Source of the DNA: Gemmatimonadota bacterium
GTDB taxonomy: Bacteria > Gemmatimonadota > Gemmatimonadetes > Palauibacterales > Palauibacteraceae
DNA: 5,935 bases
Direction: 5' to 3'
Assembly: GCA_016649455.1 (NCBI GenBank)
Contig: JAENXO010000175.1
Span: 1-5,935 of the forward strand
This document shows positions 1-5,935 of this stretch, one piece after another (position 1 is the first letter of the stretch; every line of letters starts with the position of its first letter). The position numbers and the translations under genes are program-made. A model generated the notes under the pieces. That model was not told where the DNA came from and ran no database searches. It worked only from the letters and a program-made list of their open reading frames with translations.

Positions 1-1323
1 GCAGAGACCGTAGTTGACGCAGAAGTAGATGTCGGCGGACTGCTCACCGAACGCCGTCAGCTCCGGGCGGTACGACGGCCGCATCGACATGCGGGGCATG
101 ACCAGCCAATTGAACGCGACTTCCCCACCGAAACCCGTGCGCACGAACAGGTCCGGAACCGTCTCTCGCTCTGTGAACAGACGCAGTTGCAGCGAGTTCC
201 GACTGCCGGAAAACACCGGCTGTACGAAGGAGAGATCCAGCAGCCAGTTCAACTCCTGGTAGACTTCGTCCGAGCTGGTTCCGTTGCACGGAAAGTTCCC
301 GTCAAGCTGTTTGGTGAGCAGGTTCGACAGCCGGCCGGTGGCCCGAAACGTCCTGCCCCCGCCGAAGAAATTGCGGTTCGTGAACTGTCCCTCGACCTGG
401 ACGCACTCGTCTGTCTGCACCCCGAATCCAGCCCTCAAGGCCCGGGGCTCGGCGGTGGCGACCTGCACGATAAGGTCGATCAGCGTGTCGTTCGCCCGCT
501 CGGAGGCGATGTTCGCGTAGCGGAATGCCTCGAGGTTGAACAGCCGTCGCTGACTCTCGATGATGCGCGTTTCCTGGAACCAGTCACCGCTCTCGAACTC
601 GAGCAACGAGCGGACTACATCATCGCCGACATTTTCCGCGCCCGCGATCCGGACGTCGCCGATCCGCACCCGCGGCCCCGGATCGACTCGAATAGAAATG
701 TCGGCCTGCCGCGAGTCCCGCGGAATGAAGTAGTCACGCAGGACCGCGGCATCCACGTAACCGGCGCGACGCAACTGATCGGTGACGGCGGCTTCGCCGC
801 GCTGCAGGGCGATGAGATCGAGCCGGTCCCCTACTGCGGTCGGCAGGAGCGACAGTACTGTCGCGGAGTCGATCGCCTCGTCGGACACCTCGACCCCGAT
901 GCTGGATATCAGGGTCGGCTCATTCTCCTCGATCCGGAACAGGACCCGCGCTTCCCCGTCATCCCGTGCGACGACCGTGTCCACCCTGGCTTCGCGAAAT
1001 CCGCGCTGTCGGTAGTACAGGTCGAGCCGGATCACATCGAGGGGCAGCTCCCCCTCGTCCAGGTATTCGCGGGAATGGGCGAATCCCCAGTCAGTGAATG
1101 GACAGATCGGGAACGGGAAATTGAACAGGAAACTCTTGCACTGCGTCCGGTCCGTGAGGATCGCCTTGCGGAGCTCCTTATCCGGAAACGCCTGGTTGCC
1201 CTCGAACTGCAGATCCACGATCTCGCGATCGGCGATTCCCTGGGCCCACGCATTTCCCGGTACGGCGAGAGAAACGCCGGAGACGACAAGAAGCAGGGCG
1301 GGTGCGAGGGCCGGAACGCGCAC
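1..1323 (-). CDS. Omp85-family outer-membrane assembly protein (TamA/BamA-like), C-terminus cut by window edge
   Basis: The frame is open from a GTG at 1323 to the window edge (441 residues, no stop), so the 3' end is missing. Residues 1-27 form a signal peptide: Arg2, a hydrophobic core (LAPALLLVVSGVSLAV) and a cleavage site after AWA (residues 25-27). Three POTRA-like units follow: about 35-138 (opening IVDLQFEGNQAF), 140-217, and 220-293 (opening IGDVRIAGAENV). The start of a transmembrane beta-barrel follows from about 296, with the Omp85-style stretch NRNFFGGGRTFRATGRL. Family role: inserting or translocating beta-barrel proteins at the outer membrane. Three POTRAs resemble TamA more than five-POTRA E. 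coli BamA, but in some phyla the main BamA is short, so I leave the symbol blank. POTRA1 carries an insert with Cys62 and Cys74. The start lies 10 nt after the lgt stop with no well-spaced Shine-Dalgarno, which suggests coupling to lgt. An in-frame TTG at 1398 is the only nearby alternative and would displace the signal peptide. Confidence 0.9.
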   Translation of the reverse strand, partial: MRVPALAPALLLVVSGVSLAVPGNAWAQGIADREIVDLQFEGNQAFPDKELRKAILTDRTQCKSFLFNFPFPICPFTDWGFAHSREYLDEGELPLDVIRLDLYYRQRGFREARVDTVVARDDGEARVLFRIEENEPTLISSIGVEVSDEAIDSATVLSLLPTAVGDRLDLIALQRGEAAVTDQLRRAGYVDAAVLRDYFIPRDSRQADISIRVDPGPRVRIGDVRIAGAENVGDDVVRSLLEFESGDWFQETRIIESQRRLFNLEAFRYANIASERANDTLIDLIVQVATAEPRALRAGFGVQTDECVQVEGQFTNRNFFGGGRTFRATGRLSNLLTKQLDGNFPCNGTSSDEVYQELNWLLDLSFVQPVFSGSRNSLQLRLFTERETVPDLFVRTGFGGEVAFNWLVMPRMSMRPSYRPELTAFGEQSADIYFCVNYGLC

Positions 1324-1333
1324 GGAGGCGGTG

Positions 1334-2179
1334 TTACGCCCTCGAGGGCGAGTCCCCTGGTTCTGCTGGGCCGAGCCGGACGAACAGCCAGCTGCCAAGC
1401 ACGATCAGACCAATGCTGATCAGCTGGGCAAGCGTCAGAAAGCCGAAGAAGCGATCGTCCTTCGCCCGGAAGAACTCGACGATCAGCCGCTCCAGGCCCG
1501 CGAGTGCCAGCCACAGTGAGAACAGGCGACCTGTTTTCCAGGGTTCACGGCGCAGTCGCCACAGGATCGCGAAGATCAGTAGAGACATCCCGATCTCATA
1601 CAGCTGGGTCGGGTGAACCGCGAGAACGGCCGTGTCCGGAACAGACTCCGGGATGGACACGCCGAACATGCGACGCAGGTTTCCCGCGGTGCTGGGCGGA
1701 CTTCCCTTCGGGAACGCGATCCCTACCCAGCTGTCGGTCGGACGTCCGTAGTCGTCGCCCACCAGGAAGCAGCCCATTCGCCCCACGGCGTACGCGAGGG
1801 CGAGAGCCGGCGCACAGACGTCCGCGAGAACCGGTACGGGCGCCTTCCGGCGATAAATCGCCAGGGATACTCCGATCGCTCCCCCGATGAATCCGCCGTA
1901 CCACACCAGGCCCGCCCTCGAAAACAGCATTCCGAACGGATCCTGCGCAGTCTGGGGCCAGTTGAGAAGCACGTAGTACACTTTGGCGCCGACGATCCCC
2001 CCGATAATCGCCCCCATCAGGACGTCGCCGGCGAGTTCCTCGTCCATTCCTTTCCTGAGCAGCTCGAGGCGGACGATCCAGAAGCCGGTGAGGAACGACA
2101 GGGCCATCATCACCCCGAACGAGGTGATCGTGATCGTGCCCAGCACCGGCAGATCGAGAGTGATCAGCTCGGGATACAT
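1334..2179 (-). CDS. lgt: Phosphatidylglycerol--prolipoprotein diacylglyceryl transferase
   Basis: Lgt transfers diacylglycerol from phosphatidylglycerol to the lipobox cysteine of prolipoproteins, the first lipoprotein maturation step, in the inner membrane. The 281 residues are a typical length, with several hydrophobic segments (about 10-36, 50-72, 92-110, 120-140, 197-208, 218-235, 248-268). The family landmarks are present: YGGFIGG (94-100), GRMGCF (133-138) followed by GDDYGRP (141-147), HPTQLYE (189-195) and LERLIVEFFR (229-238). R134 and R231 match the essential E. coli R143 and R239, and Y194 matches Y235. Three positions differ from E. coli: Tyr94 for His103, Cys137 for Asn146, Asp142 for Glu151. 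The periplasmic loop 147-188 is rather long. The ATG is fixed by GAGGAG four bases upstream, inside the tsaD 3' end. The gene overlaps tsaD by 16 nt, and omp85 follows 10 nt after its TAA. Confidence 0.96.
   Translation of the reverse strand: MYPELITLDLPVLGTITITSFGVMMALSFLTGFWIVRLELLRKGMDEELAGDVLMGAIIGGIVGAKVYYVLLNWPQTAQDPFGMLFSRAGLVWYGGFIGGAIGVSLAIYRRKAPVPVLADVCAPALALAYAVGRMGCFLVGDDYGRPTDSWVGIAFPKGSPPSTAGNLRRMFGVSIPESVPDTAVLAVHPTQLYEIGMSLLIFAILWRLRREPWKTGRLFSLWLALAGLERLIVEFFRAKDDRFFGFLTLAQLISIGLIVLGSWLFVRLGPAEPGDSPSRA
1337..1350. repeat. Perfect 14-bp palindrome at the 3' end of lgt
   Basis: CGCCCTCGAGGGCG equals its own reverse complement. It covers the last sense codons of lgt, directly against its TAA, and ends 13 bases before the omp85 GTG. 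In mRNA it could form a 5-bp GC stem with a UCGA loop, and the downstream arm contains the only GAGGG near the omp85 start. There is no U-run, so it is not an intrinsic terminator. A palindrome of this length could arise by chance in a GC-rich window this size; only its existence is certain. Confidence 0.5.
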
Positions 2180-3279
2180 GGCGCTCCTCGGGGTTTCATA
2201 CCGAGATCCGCGAGCGAATCCAGCGGCTTGAGACCCGGAAATGGTAGTGAGGGATCAGCATTGAGGCCGAGGCCGGAGACTTCGCCCGCCTGGAGTCTGT
2301 GTTCTGCGACAAGGGCAACCATCGCGGCGTTGTCCGTCGCCAGGCGCGGCGAAGGCGAATACAGCGTGCCGGTATCTCCCAGGGCAGCGCGGAGCCGCTC
2401 TCGAAGCAAGCCGTTACGGGCGACTCCGCCGCCGAGCAGGACGCGGTCGCAGTTCGTCCACTCGACGGCACGCAGCACCTTGGCGACCAGCGTGTCCACG
2501 ACCGCCTGCTGGAACTCGGCCGCCAGGTCGGGAACCGCCTGAGCGAGTCCCGTTCCGCCCTCCGACTCGAGTTCCGCCGCGACGAGCGCGGTCGCGGTCT
2601 TCAAACCGCTGAACGAGAAATCGAAGTAGGCGGGGTCGGCAGGAGTGTGGTGAGACGAGAGCATCGGTCTGGGGAGGTTGAACCGCCCCGGCTCCCCATC
2701 CCGGGCCAGACGCTCGATCTCGGGACCGCCCGGATATCCCAACCCCAGCCGGCGAGCCACCTTGTCGAACGCTTCGCCGACCGCGTCATCCCTGGTCTGC
2801 CCGAGCAGCGTGTACGAGCCCCACGCCGAGGCGTGCAACAACAGTGTGTGTCCGCCGGAAACGAGCAGCGCTACGAACGGAGGTCTCGCGTCCGGTGATT
2901 CCAGCGAGTTGGCGAACAGGTGCGCTTCCATGTGCTGGACGCCCACGAGAGGCTTCTCCAGCGCCCAGGCGAAGCCCTTGGCCCAGTTCAACCCTACGAG
3001 CAGCGCGCCGACGAGGCCGGGCCCCGCCGTCACCCCGACGCCCGCCAGTTCGCCGGGTTCGACGCCGGCTTCCCGCAGGGTCTCCTCCACTACGGTGTCG
3101 ATCTGGCGCAGATGGGCTCGAGCCGCGATCTCGGGAACGACTCCTCCGAACCGTTCGTGTGCGTCCTGGGAGAGAATGACGTGGCCCAGGATTCGTCCGT
3201 CCAGGACCACGGCAGCGGAGGTCTCGTCGCAGGAAGACTCGACTCCGAGAACCGGTCCGCCGGGCCAGGCTGGGTTCAC
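2164..3279 (-). CDS. tsaD: tRNA N6-adenosine threonylcarbamoyltransferase TsaD
   Basis: TsaD transfers the threonylcarbamoyl group from TC-AMP to A37 of tRNAs reading ANN codons (t6A), working in the cytoplasm with TsaB and TsaE. The protein is 371 residues, somewhat longer than the E. coli protein (about 337). Diagnostic segments appear in order: VLGVESSCDETSAAVV (10-25), the metal-binding HMEAH (His116, His120), SGGHTLL (141-147), DDAVGEAFDKVARRLGLGYPG (from 164), FSFSGLKTA (221-229), the glycine-rich LLGGGVARNG (281-290) and ATDNAAM with the third metal ligand Asp316. All expected ligands are present, so it looks functional. The start is a GTG sharing GTGA with the ybbR stop; no good Shine-Dalgarno precedes it and no other start exists before the first strand, so coupled re-initiation is likely. 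A C-terminal tail of roughly 25 residues past the conserved end overlaps the lgt start region. TsaB and TsaE are not in this window. Confidence 0.98.
   Translation of the reverse strand: MNPAWPGGPVLGVESSCDETSAAVVLDGRILGHVILSQDAHERFGGVVPEIAARAHLRQIDTVVEETLREAGVEPGELAGVGVTAGPGLVGALLVGLNWAKGFAWALEKPLVGVQHMEAHLFANSLESPDARPPFVALLVSGGHTLLLHASAWGSYTLLGQTRDDAVGEAFDKVARRLGLGYPGGPEIERLARDGEPGRFNLPRPMLSSHHTPADPAYFDFSFSGLKTATALVAAELESEGGTGLAQAVPDLAAEFQQAVVDTLVAKVLRAVEWTNCDRVLLGGGVARNGLLRERLRAALGDTGTLYSPSPRLATDNAAMVALVAEHRLQAGEVSGLGLNADPSLPFPGLKPLDSLADLGMKPRGAPCIPS
2184..2189 (-). promoter_or_regulatory. Ribosome binding site of lgt
   Basis: GAGGAG on the minus strand lies four bases before the lgt ATG, inside the tsaD coding end. 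It is the strongest Shine-Dalgarno match in the window and fixes the lgt start despite the 16-nt overlap with tsaD. Confidence 0.85.
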
Positions 3280-4205
3280 GGACCCGAGCCGGACTGCACC
3301 GTGACTTCCGGCGGCGAAAGCCGGACGGACACGAATCCGGAATCCGGGAACGTCGTGCTCACGGGAACCCTGGTCGGTCCGTCCGGCGCACTGGAGATCA
3401 CGGCCATCACGTGGTCGAGGGCCTCCAGTTGCATTCGCACGGCGGTCGCGGCCCCCCGGATCACCGCCTCGACGCTGTCCGGCGTCACGCTGGCGCCCTG
3501 GCTTCCCGGACCTGTCAGCCGCACGGGAAGACGTTTCCTGAGGATCACGAGCGAATCGACCTCGATCGTCACGAGGGCAGACGTCGGCTCGACGCTGACG
3601 CTTCGCACTCCCGTCGGAAGCTCGATCGGCAGATCGCGCATCACGGTATTCGATATGTCCTCGAGCCCGATGCGGCGTGTCGCGACGCGAGTGATTCTCT
3701 CGACTTCGGAGGCAGGCCCGCGCACGGTCACCGTGTCGGGGGACACCAGGATCGGACGTAGAACCGTGAAGCCCGTCGCGGGCACGGCATCGATCTCGGC
3801 CACGACGGGTACCCTGCGCTCGGCACGCTGCTCGAACTGAAGCGTGAGAGCCCGCGGCACGATCGAGGTCGGACGGACATCCAGCTCCCGATCGTATCGG
3901 ACCCGCGCCTCGTCGAGCTCGACCCGCATCGTGGCCTCGGTCACCGAGTCGATCACGACCGAGATTTCCGGCTCGTTCACCAGCAGCCCGAGCAGATCCC
4001 GGTTTCGTCCCTGGAACGTCGTGCTGACTTCCTCCGGGACGTTCACCAGGACCCAGGCGGAGTCCAGCACTTCCACCGCCACACGCGTTCGAACGGGCTG
4101 GGACTGCCTTTCGTCAGCGCTGAGGCTGAGCCACAGCAGAGAGACGATCACCAGCGCGGCGAGCTTGTAGCCCCAGTTCGAGAAAATCGCGACACGCAGA
4201 TCCAC
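3276..4205 (-). CDS. YbbR/CdaR-like membrane-anchored protein
   Basis: This 309-residue protein has a short cytoplasmic N-terminus, one membrane anchor (about residues 11-28, NWGYKLAALVIVSLLWLSL) and a long exported beta-rich region. That region divides into three YbbR-like repeats of about 85-90 residues: roughly 41-124, 128-217 and 224-304. Each has a pattern close to 'vPV...v...GF.v....v.P..V.v.GP', clearest at 131-164 (RVPVVAEI ... SPDTVTVRGP). In Firmicutes, CdaR of this family binds and regulates the diadenylate cyclase CdaA, which makes c-di-AMP. No cyclase gene is next to it here, so that partnership is not shown. The start is the first possible codon in its frame: GTG, six bases after the TGA of the PASTA gene and in the same frame as it. 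A GAGGAG lies 12 bases upstream, rather far for a Shine-Dalgarno. The 3' end overlaps tsaD by 4 nt. Confidence 0.82.
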   Translation of the reverse strand: MDLRVAIFSNWGYKLAALVIVSLLWLSLSADERQSQPVRTRVAVEVLDSAWVLVNVPEEVSTTFQGRNRDLLGLLVNEPEISVVIDSVTEATMRVELDEARVRYDRELDVRPTSIVPRALTLQFEQRAERRVPVVAEIDAVPATGFTVLRPILVSPDTVTVRGPASEVERITRVATRRIGLEDISNTVMRDLPIELPTGVRSVSVEPTSALVTIEVDSLVILRKRLPVRLTGPGSQGASVTPDSVEAVIRGAATAVRMQLEALDHVMAVISSAPDGPTRVPVSTTFPDSGFVSVRLSPPEVTVQSGSGP

Positions 4206-4211
4206 GCTGAC

Positions 4212-5153
4212 TCAGAGCTCCTCGGGCTGATCGGAATCCTGCCCCACCGGACGGTCCGGCCGACTTCGGTTCACTTCCTCCGGCCTGCCGGCCACCCGGA
4301 CTTCGACTGGATCGCCCCGTCGCAGCCCGTAGCCTCCAGGCGGATACTGGCCCACGATCCTCCCCGGCGCGTCCAGCGACAGGGGATCGTAGCTGATCGC
4401 CCCGAGGCTGAGGCCCGACTCGGACAGGAGCTCGAGCGCATCATCGATGTGCCGGCCGGACAGATCCGGAACGGTCGTCAGGGGCGAGCCCTTGCTCACC
4501 ATGAGCGTGACGTCCGCCGGCACCGTGAGCTCCGTGCCGGGCCCGGGCTCGGTGCCGAATGCTCGACCGGCCTCGATCGAGTGGTTTGCCTCGCGGGACG
4601 TCACCCTGAACCCGAGTCGATCGAGCACGATCGACGCCTGGCGCGCGGAAAGACCCGAGACATCGGGAATCGAGTGCACCTCCGGACCGCGGCTGAGCGT
4701 GACTTCGACCGGAGCCCCCGGGCGGACCTGCTGTCCGGGAATCGGACTTTGCGCGAGTACCGCGCCCTCCGGGGCACCCGGGTGCGACATGGCCGACCGG
4801 ACGCCATGCTCCAGGCCGACCTCAGCGAGCCGGCTTCGGGCTTCCTGGTCGGACAACCCGACGAGTTCCGGAACCGTTACGAGCCCCCCGACCTCAGACG
4901 GACTTTCTCCCGGCGTGAGCCACAGGTCTGCCGTGATATACCCGACCAGAAACAGGCCACCCACGACCACGGCGGCGATGGCCCACGGCTTCCAGCCGCC
5001 GGTCGACTCACTACGGGACGTCGCGCGGCTCGGCGAAGTACCTTCCGTGGACTGCGTGTCGCCGGAAGCGGGCCGATCGGTCCCGCTTGCGTTCGCGGTT
5101 CCTCCCCTCGGGGTTCGCCCACCTCCCAGTCCCCGCCGCCGCCTGTACGTCAT
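4212..5153 (-). CDS. Single-pass membrane protein with three PASTA repeats, no kinase or transpeptidase domain
   Basis: The protein has 313 residues. Residues 1-53 are hydrophilic, rich in Arg, Gly, Ser and Thr, starting MTYRRRRG, and probably cytoplasmic and disordered. A membrane segment spans about 54-79 (core AIAAVVVGGLFLVGYI). Three PASTA repeats follow: about 91-157 (TVPELVGLSDQEARSRL), 158-223 (SIPDVSGLSARQASIVL) and 226-291 (TVPDLSGRHIDDALELL). A charged, Pro/Asp-rich tail closes it (292-313). PASTA domains occur outside the membrane on PknB-type kinases and class A/B PBPs, where some bind muropeptides or lipid II. Here no enzymatic domain is attached, so I infer a peptidoglycan-binding or scaffold role without proof. 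The ATG forms an ATGA overlap with the rsmB stop and has AAGGTG seven bases upstream. The frame stays open upstream to 5792 inside rsmB, but that extension is low-complexity, overlaps RsmB motifs and lacks domain similarity. Confidence 0.88.
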   Translation of the reverse strand: MTYRRRRGLGGGRTPRGGTANASGTDRPASGDTQSTEGTSPSRATSRSESTGGWKPWAIAAVVVGGLFLVGYITADLWLTPGESPSEVGGLVTVPELVGLSDQEARSRLAEVGLEHGVRSAMSHPGAPEGAVLAQSPIPGQQVRPGAPVEVTLSRGPEVHSIPDVSGLSARQASIVLDRLGFRVTSREANHSIEAGRAFGTEPGPGTELTVPADVTLMVSKGSPLTTVPDLSGRHIDDALELLSESGLSLGAISYDPLSLDAPGRIVGQYPPGGYGLRRGDPVEVRVAGRPEEVNRSRPDRPVGQDSDQPEEL

Positions 5154-5935
5154 CCCTTGCCACCTTTCCTGAGTCGACTCGCAAAAGCTCCGTCCGTCCC
5201 CGATCGGAACGGGAGAATCTCCAGGTCTCCCCTGTCCGTCACGCAGTCCGCTGCCAGTCCGGTCAGCGACCCGGGAGGCTCCCGATCGAATTCCGGCCAG
5301 CGGGTCAGGAACGCCTCCACCTGACCTTCGTTCTCGTCGGGCTCCAGCGAGCAGGTCGAATACACGAGCAGACCGCCCGGCTCCACCAGCTCCGCGCACG
5401 CATCGAGCAGCTCGGCCTGCAGGACCAGCAGCGACTCGAGGCGGCGCTCCGACAACCGCCAGCGCGCATCCGGCCTCCGGCGCAGTACCCCCGTGCCGGA
5501 GCACGGGGAGTCGAGAAGAACGGTCCGGGCCGATCTGATCGCCGGCCGACGAGCATCCATCACGATCACCCGCGCACTCGATCCCGTCCGGTCCAGCGTC
5601 GAGACGGCCCGACGGATCCTCTCCGGGTTGGCATCGGCCGCTACGAACGGCGTTGCTCCCGGGGCCAGGTCGGCCAGCGCCGCCGCCTTCCCGCCGGGCG
5701 CCGCGCACGCGTCGAGCACGGGCCCCTCTACTTCCGCACCCACGAAGTCTACCACCGCCGAAGCAGCAGGATCCTGTGCGACCGCGCGCCATTTCGCGAG
5801 CGCCCGGGCCGGCTCGCCCGACACCAGGCGGACCATCCGGGGCTGACCCTCGAGTCGCTCCAGCTCGATTCCCGCCTCCACGTCCGTCAACTGTCGCTCC
5901 GGGTCATCTCTGCCGAGCAGACGAAAGGTGACGGA
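5150..5935 (-). CDS. rsmB: 16S rRNA (cytosine-5) methyltransferase RsmB, N-terminus cut by window edge
   Basis: The frame is open from the right window edge to a TGA at 5150, giving 261 C-terminal residues (numbered here from the edge). It is an AdoMet-dependent RNA m5C methyltransferase. Motif I, DACAAPGGK, is at 75-83. DANPERI at 101-107 is the likely AdoMet ribose-binding acidic region. Motif IV, DSPCSGTGVLRRRPDARWR, is at 142-160 with Cys145. Motif VI, YSTCSLEPDENE, is at 192-203 with the expected nucleophile Cys195. The closing TDGAFASRLRK fits the usual C-terminus. The two-cysteine PC/TC arrangement is specific to this class. RsmB (E. coli target C967 of 16S rRNA) fits best, but the N-terminal NusB-like domain that would settle it against other NOL1/NOP2/Sun members lies outside. 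A TTG at 5890 is not a credible start because it would leave out the upstream part of the fold. The stop overlaps the next start as ATGA. Confidence 0.9.
   Translation of the reverse strand, partial: SVTFRLLGRDDPERQLTDVEAGIELERLEGQPRMVRLVSGEPARALAKWRAVAQDPAASAVVDFVGAEVEGPVLDACAAPGGKAAALADLAPGATPFVAADANPERIRRAVSTLDRTGSSARVIVMDARRPAIRSARTVLLDSPCSGTGVLRRRPDARWRLSERRLESLLVLQAELLDACAELVEPGGLLVYSTCSLEPDENEGQVEAFLTRWPEFDREPPGSLTGLAADCVTDRGDLEILPFRSGTDGAFASRLRKGGKG
5161..5166 (-). promoter_or_regulatory. Ribosome binding site of the PASTA gene
   Basis: AAGGTG on the minus strand sits seven bases before the ATG at 5153, within the last codons of rsmB. It supports starting the PASTA protein here rather than anywhere upstream in the long open frame through rsmB. 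Confidence 0.75.

Noticed and set aside
661..684. Inverted repeat GATCCG...CGGATC
   Set aside because: Six-base arms inside the Omp85 coding region with no special position; common by chance in GC-rich sequence.
187..1419. Long open frame of 410 codons on the plus strand
   Set aside because: It lies antisense to the Omp85 gene, codon-aligned with its frame. Its translation shows no domain, signal or membrane pattern. Long antisense frames are expected in GC-rich DNA, while the minus-strand product has a signal peptide, POTRA repeats and a barrel start.
1032..1514. Minus-strand frame of 160 codons overlapping lgt and the Omp85 gene
   Set aside because: It runs in a different frame through lgt motifs and the Omp85 signal peptide and has no domain of its own.
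1613..2542. Open frame of 309 codons on the plus strand across the lgt/tsaD junction
   Set aside because: The translation is low-complexity, rich in Arg, Gly, Pro and Glu, with no motif, and it is opposite two clearly recognised genes.
2920..3840. Open frame of 306 codons on the plus strand across the tsaD/ybbR junction
   Set aside because: It is antisense to TsaD motifs and the YbbR repeats, with Ser/Thr/Arg-rich composition and no recognisable fold.
5154..5792. Possible N-terminal extension of the PASTA protein through rsmB
   Set aside because: The same frame stays open, but the extra 213 residues are Gly/Arg/Ala low complexity in the shifted frame of RsmB catalytic motifs. The ATG at 5153 has a good ribosome site and the usual ATGA overlap.
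5150..5890. RsmB starting at the TTG at 5890 as a complete 246-residue protein
   Set aside because: The frame continues open to the window edge, and a protein from this point would lack the N-terminal part of the RsmB fold, so the gene is treated as truncated by the window.
1..5935. Search for tRNA/rRNA genes, CRISPR arrays, insertion sequences, riboswitches and intrinsic terminators
   Set aside because: The window is filled by six overlapping or nearly touching genes. I saw no regular spaced repeats, transposase motifs, or GC hairpin followed by a U-run on the coding strand.

Overview
The window is almost entirely coding and reads as one continuous operon on the minus strand. It comes from a GC-rich Gram-negative (diderm) bacterium. 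The diderm call rests on an Omp85-family outer-membrane assembly protein with a signal peptide and POTRA domains, next to the lipoprotein diacylglyceryl transferase gene lgt. The mix of a kinase-less PASTA protein after rsmB, a YbbR protein, tsaD, a variant lgt and a three-POTRA Omp85 protein would fit Gemmatimonadota or a related GC-rich lineage. That placement is an inference from memory of gene order and protein style, not a database result.

Layout in transcription order (high to low coordinates): rsmB, 16S rRNA m5C methyltransferase, N-terminus beyond the right edge (5935-5150); a membrane-anchored protein with three PASTA repeats (5153-4212); a YbbR/CdaR-like membrane-anchored protein (4205-3276); tsaD, tRNA t6A synthase subunit (3279-2164); lgt (2179-1334); and an Omp85 (TamA/BamA-like) protein whose C-terminal barrel runs off the left edge (1323-1). 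The junctions are a 4-nt overlap (ATGA), a 6-nt gap, a 4-nt overlap (GTGA), a 16-nt overlap and a 10-nt gap. No room remains for an internal promoter outside coding sequence or for a conventional terminator, so promoter and terminator are expected outside the window. No stretch over 10 bases lacks a gene.

The genes fall into two themes. RsmB and TsaD modify the decoding apparatus (16S rRNA and tRNA position 37). The PASTA protein, the YbbR protein, Lgt and the Omp85 protein act in or on the cell envelope: probable muropeptide or peptidoglycan sensing, an extracytoplasmic YbbR scaffold, lipoprotein lipidation, and outer-membrane protein insertion. Tight overlaps imply translational coupling across both themes.

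I see no mobile elements, RNA genes, CRISPR arrays or clear horizontal-transfer scars. This is mostly a housekeeping region. Points worth a second look are the PASTA-YbbR pairing without an adjacent kinase or diadenylate cyclase, the substituted Lgt signature, the cysteine-bearing insert in POTRA1 of the Omp85 protein, and a perfect palindrome at the lgt/omp85 junction.
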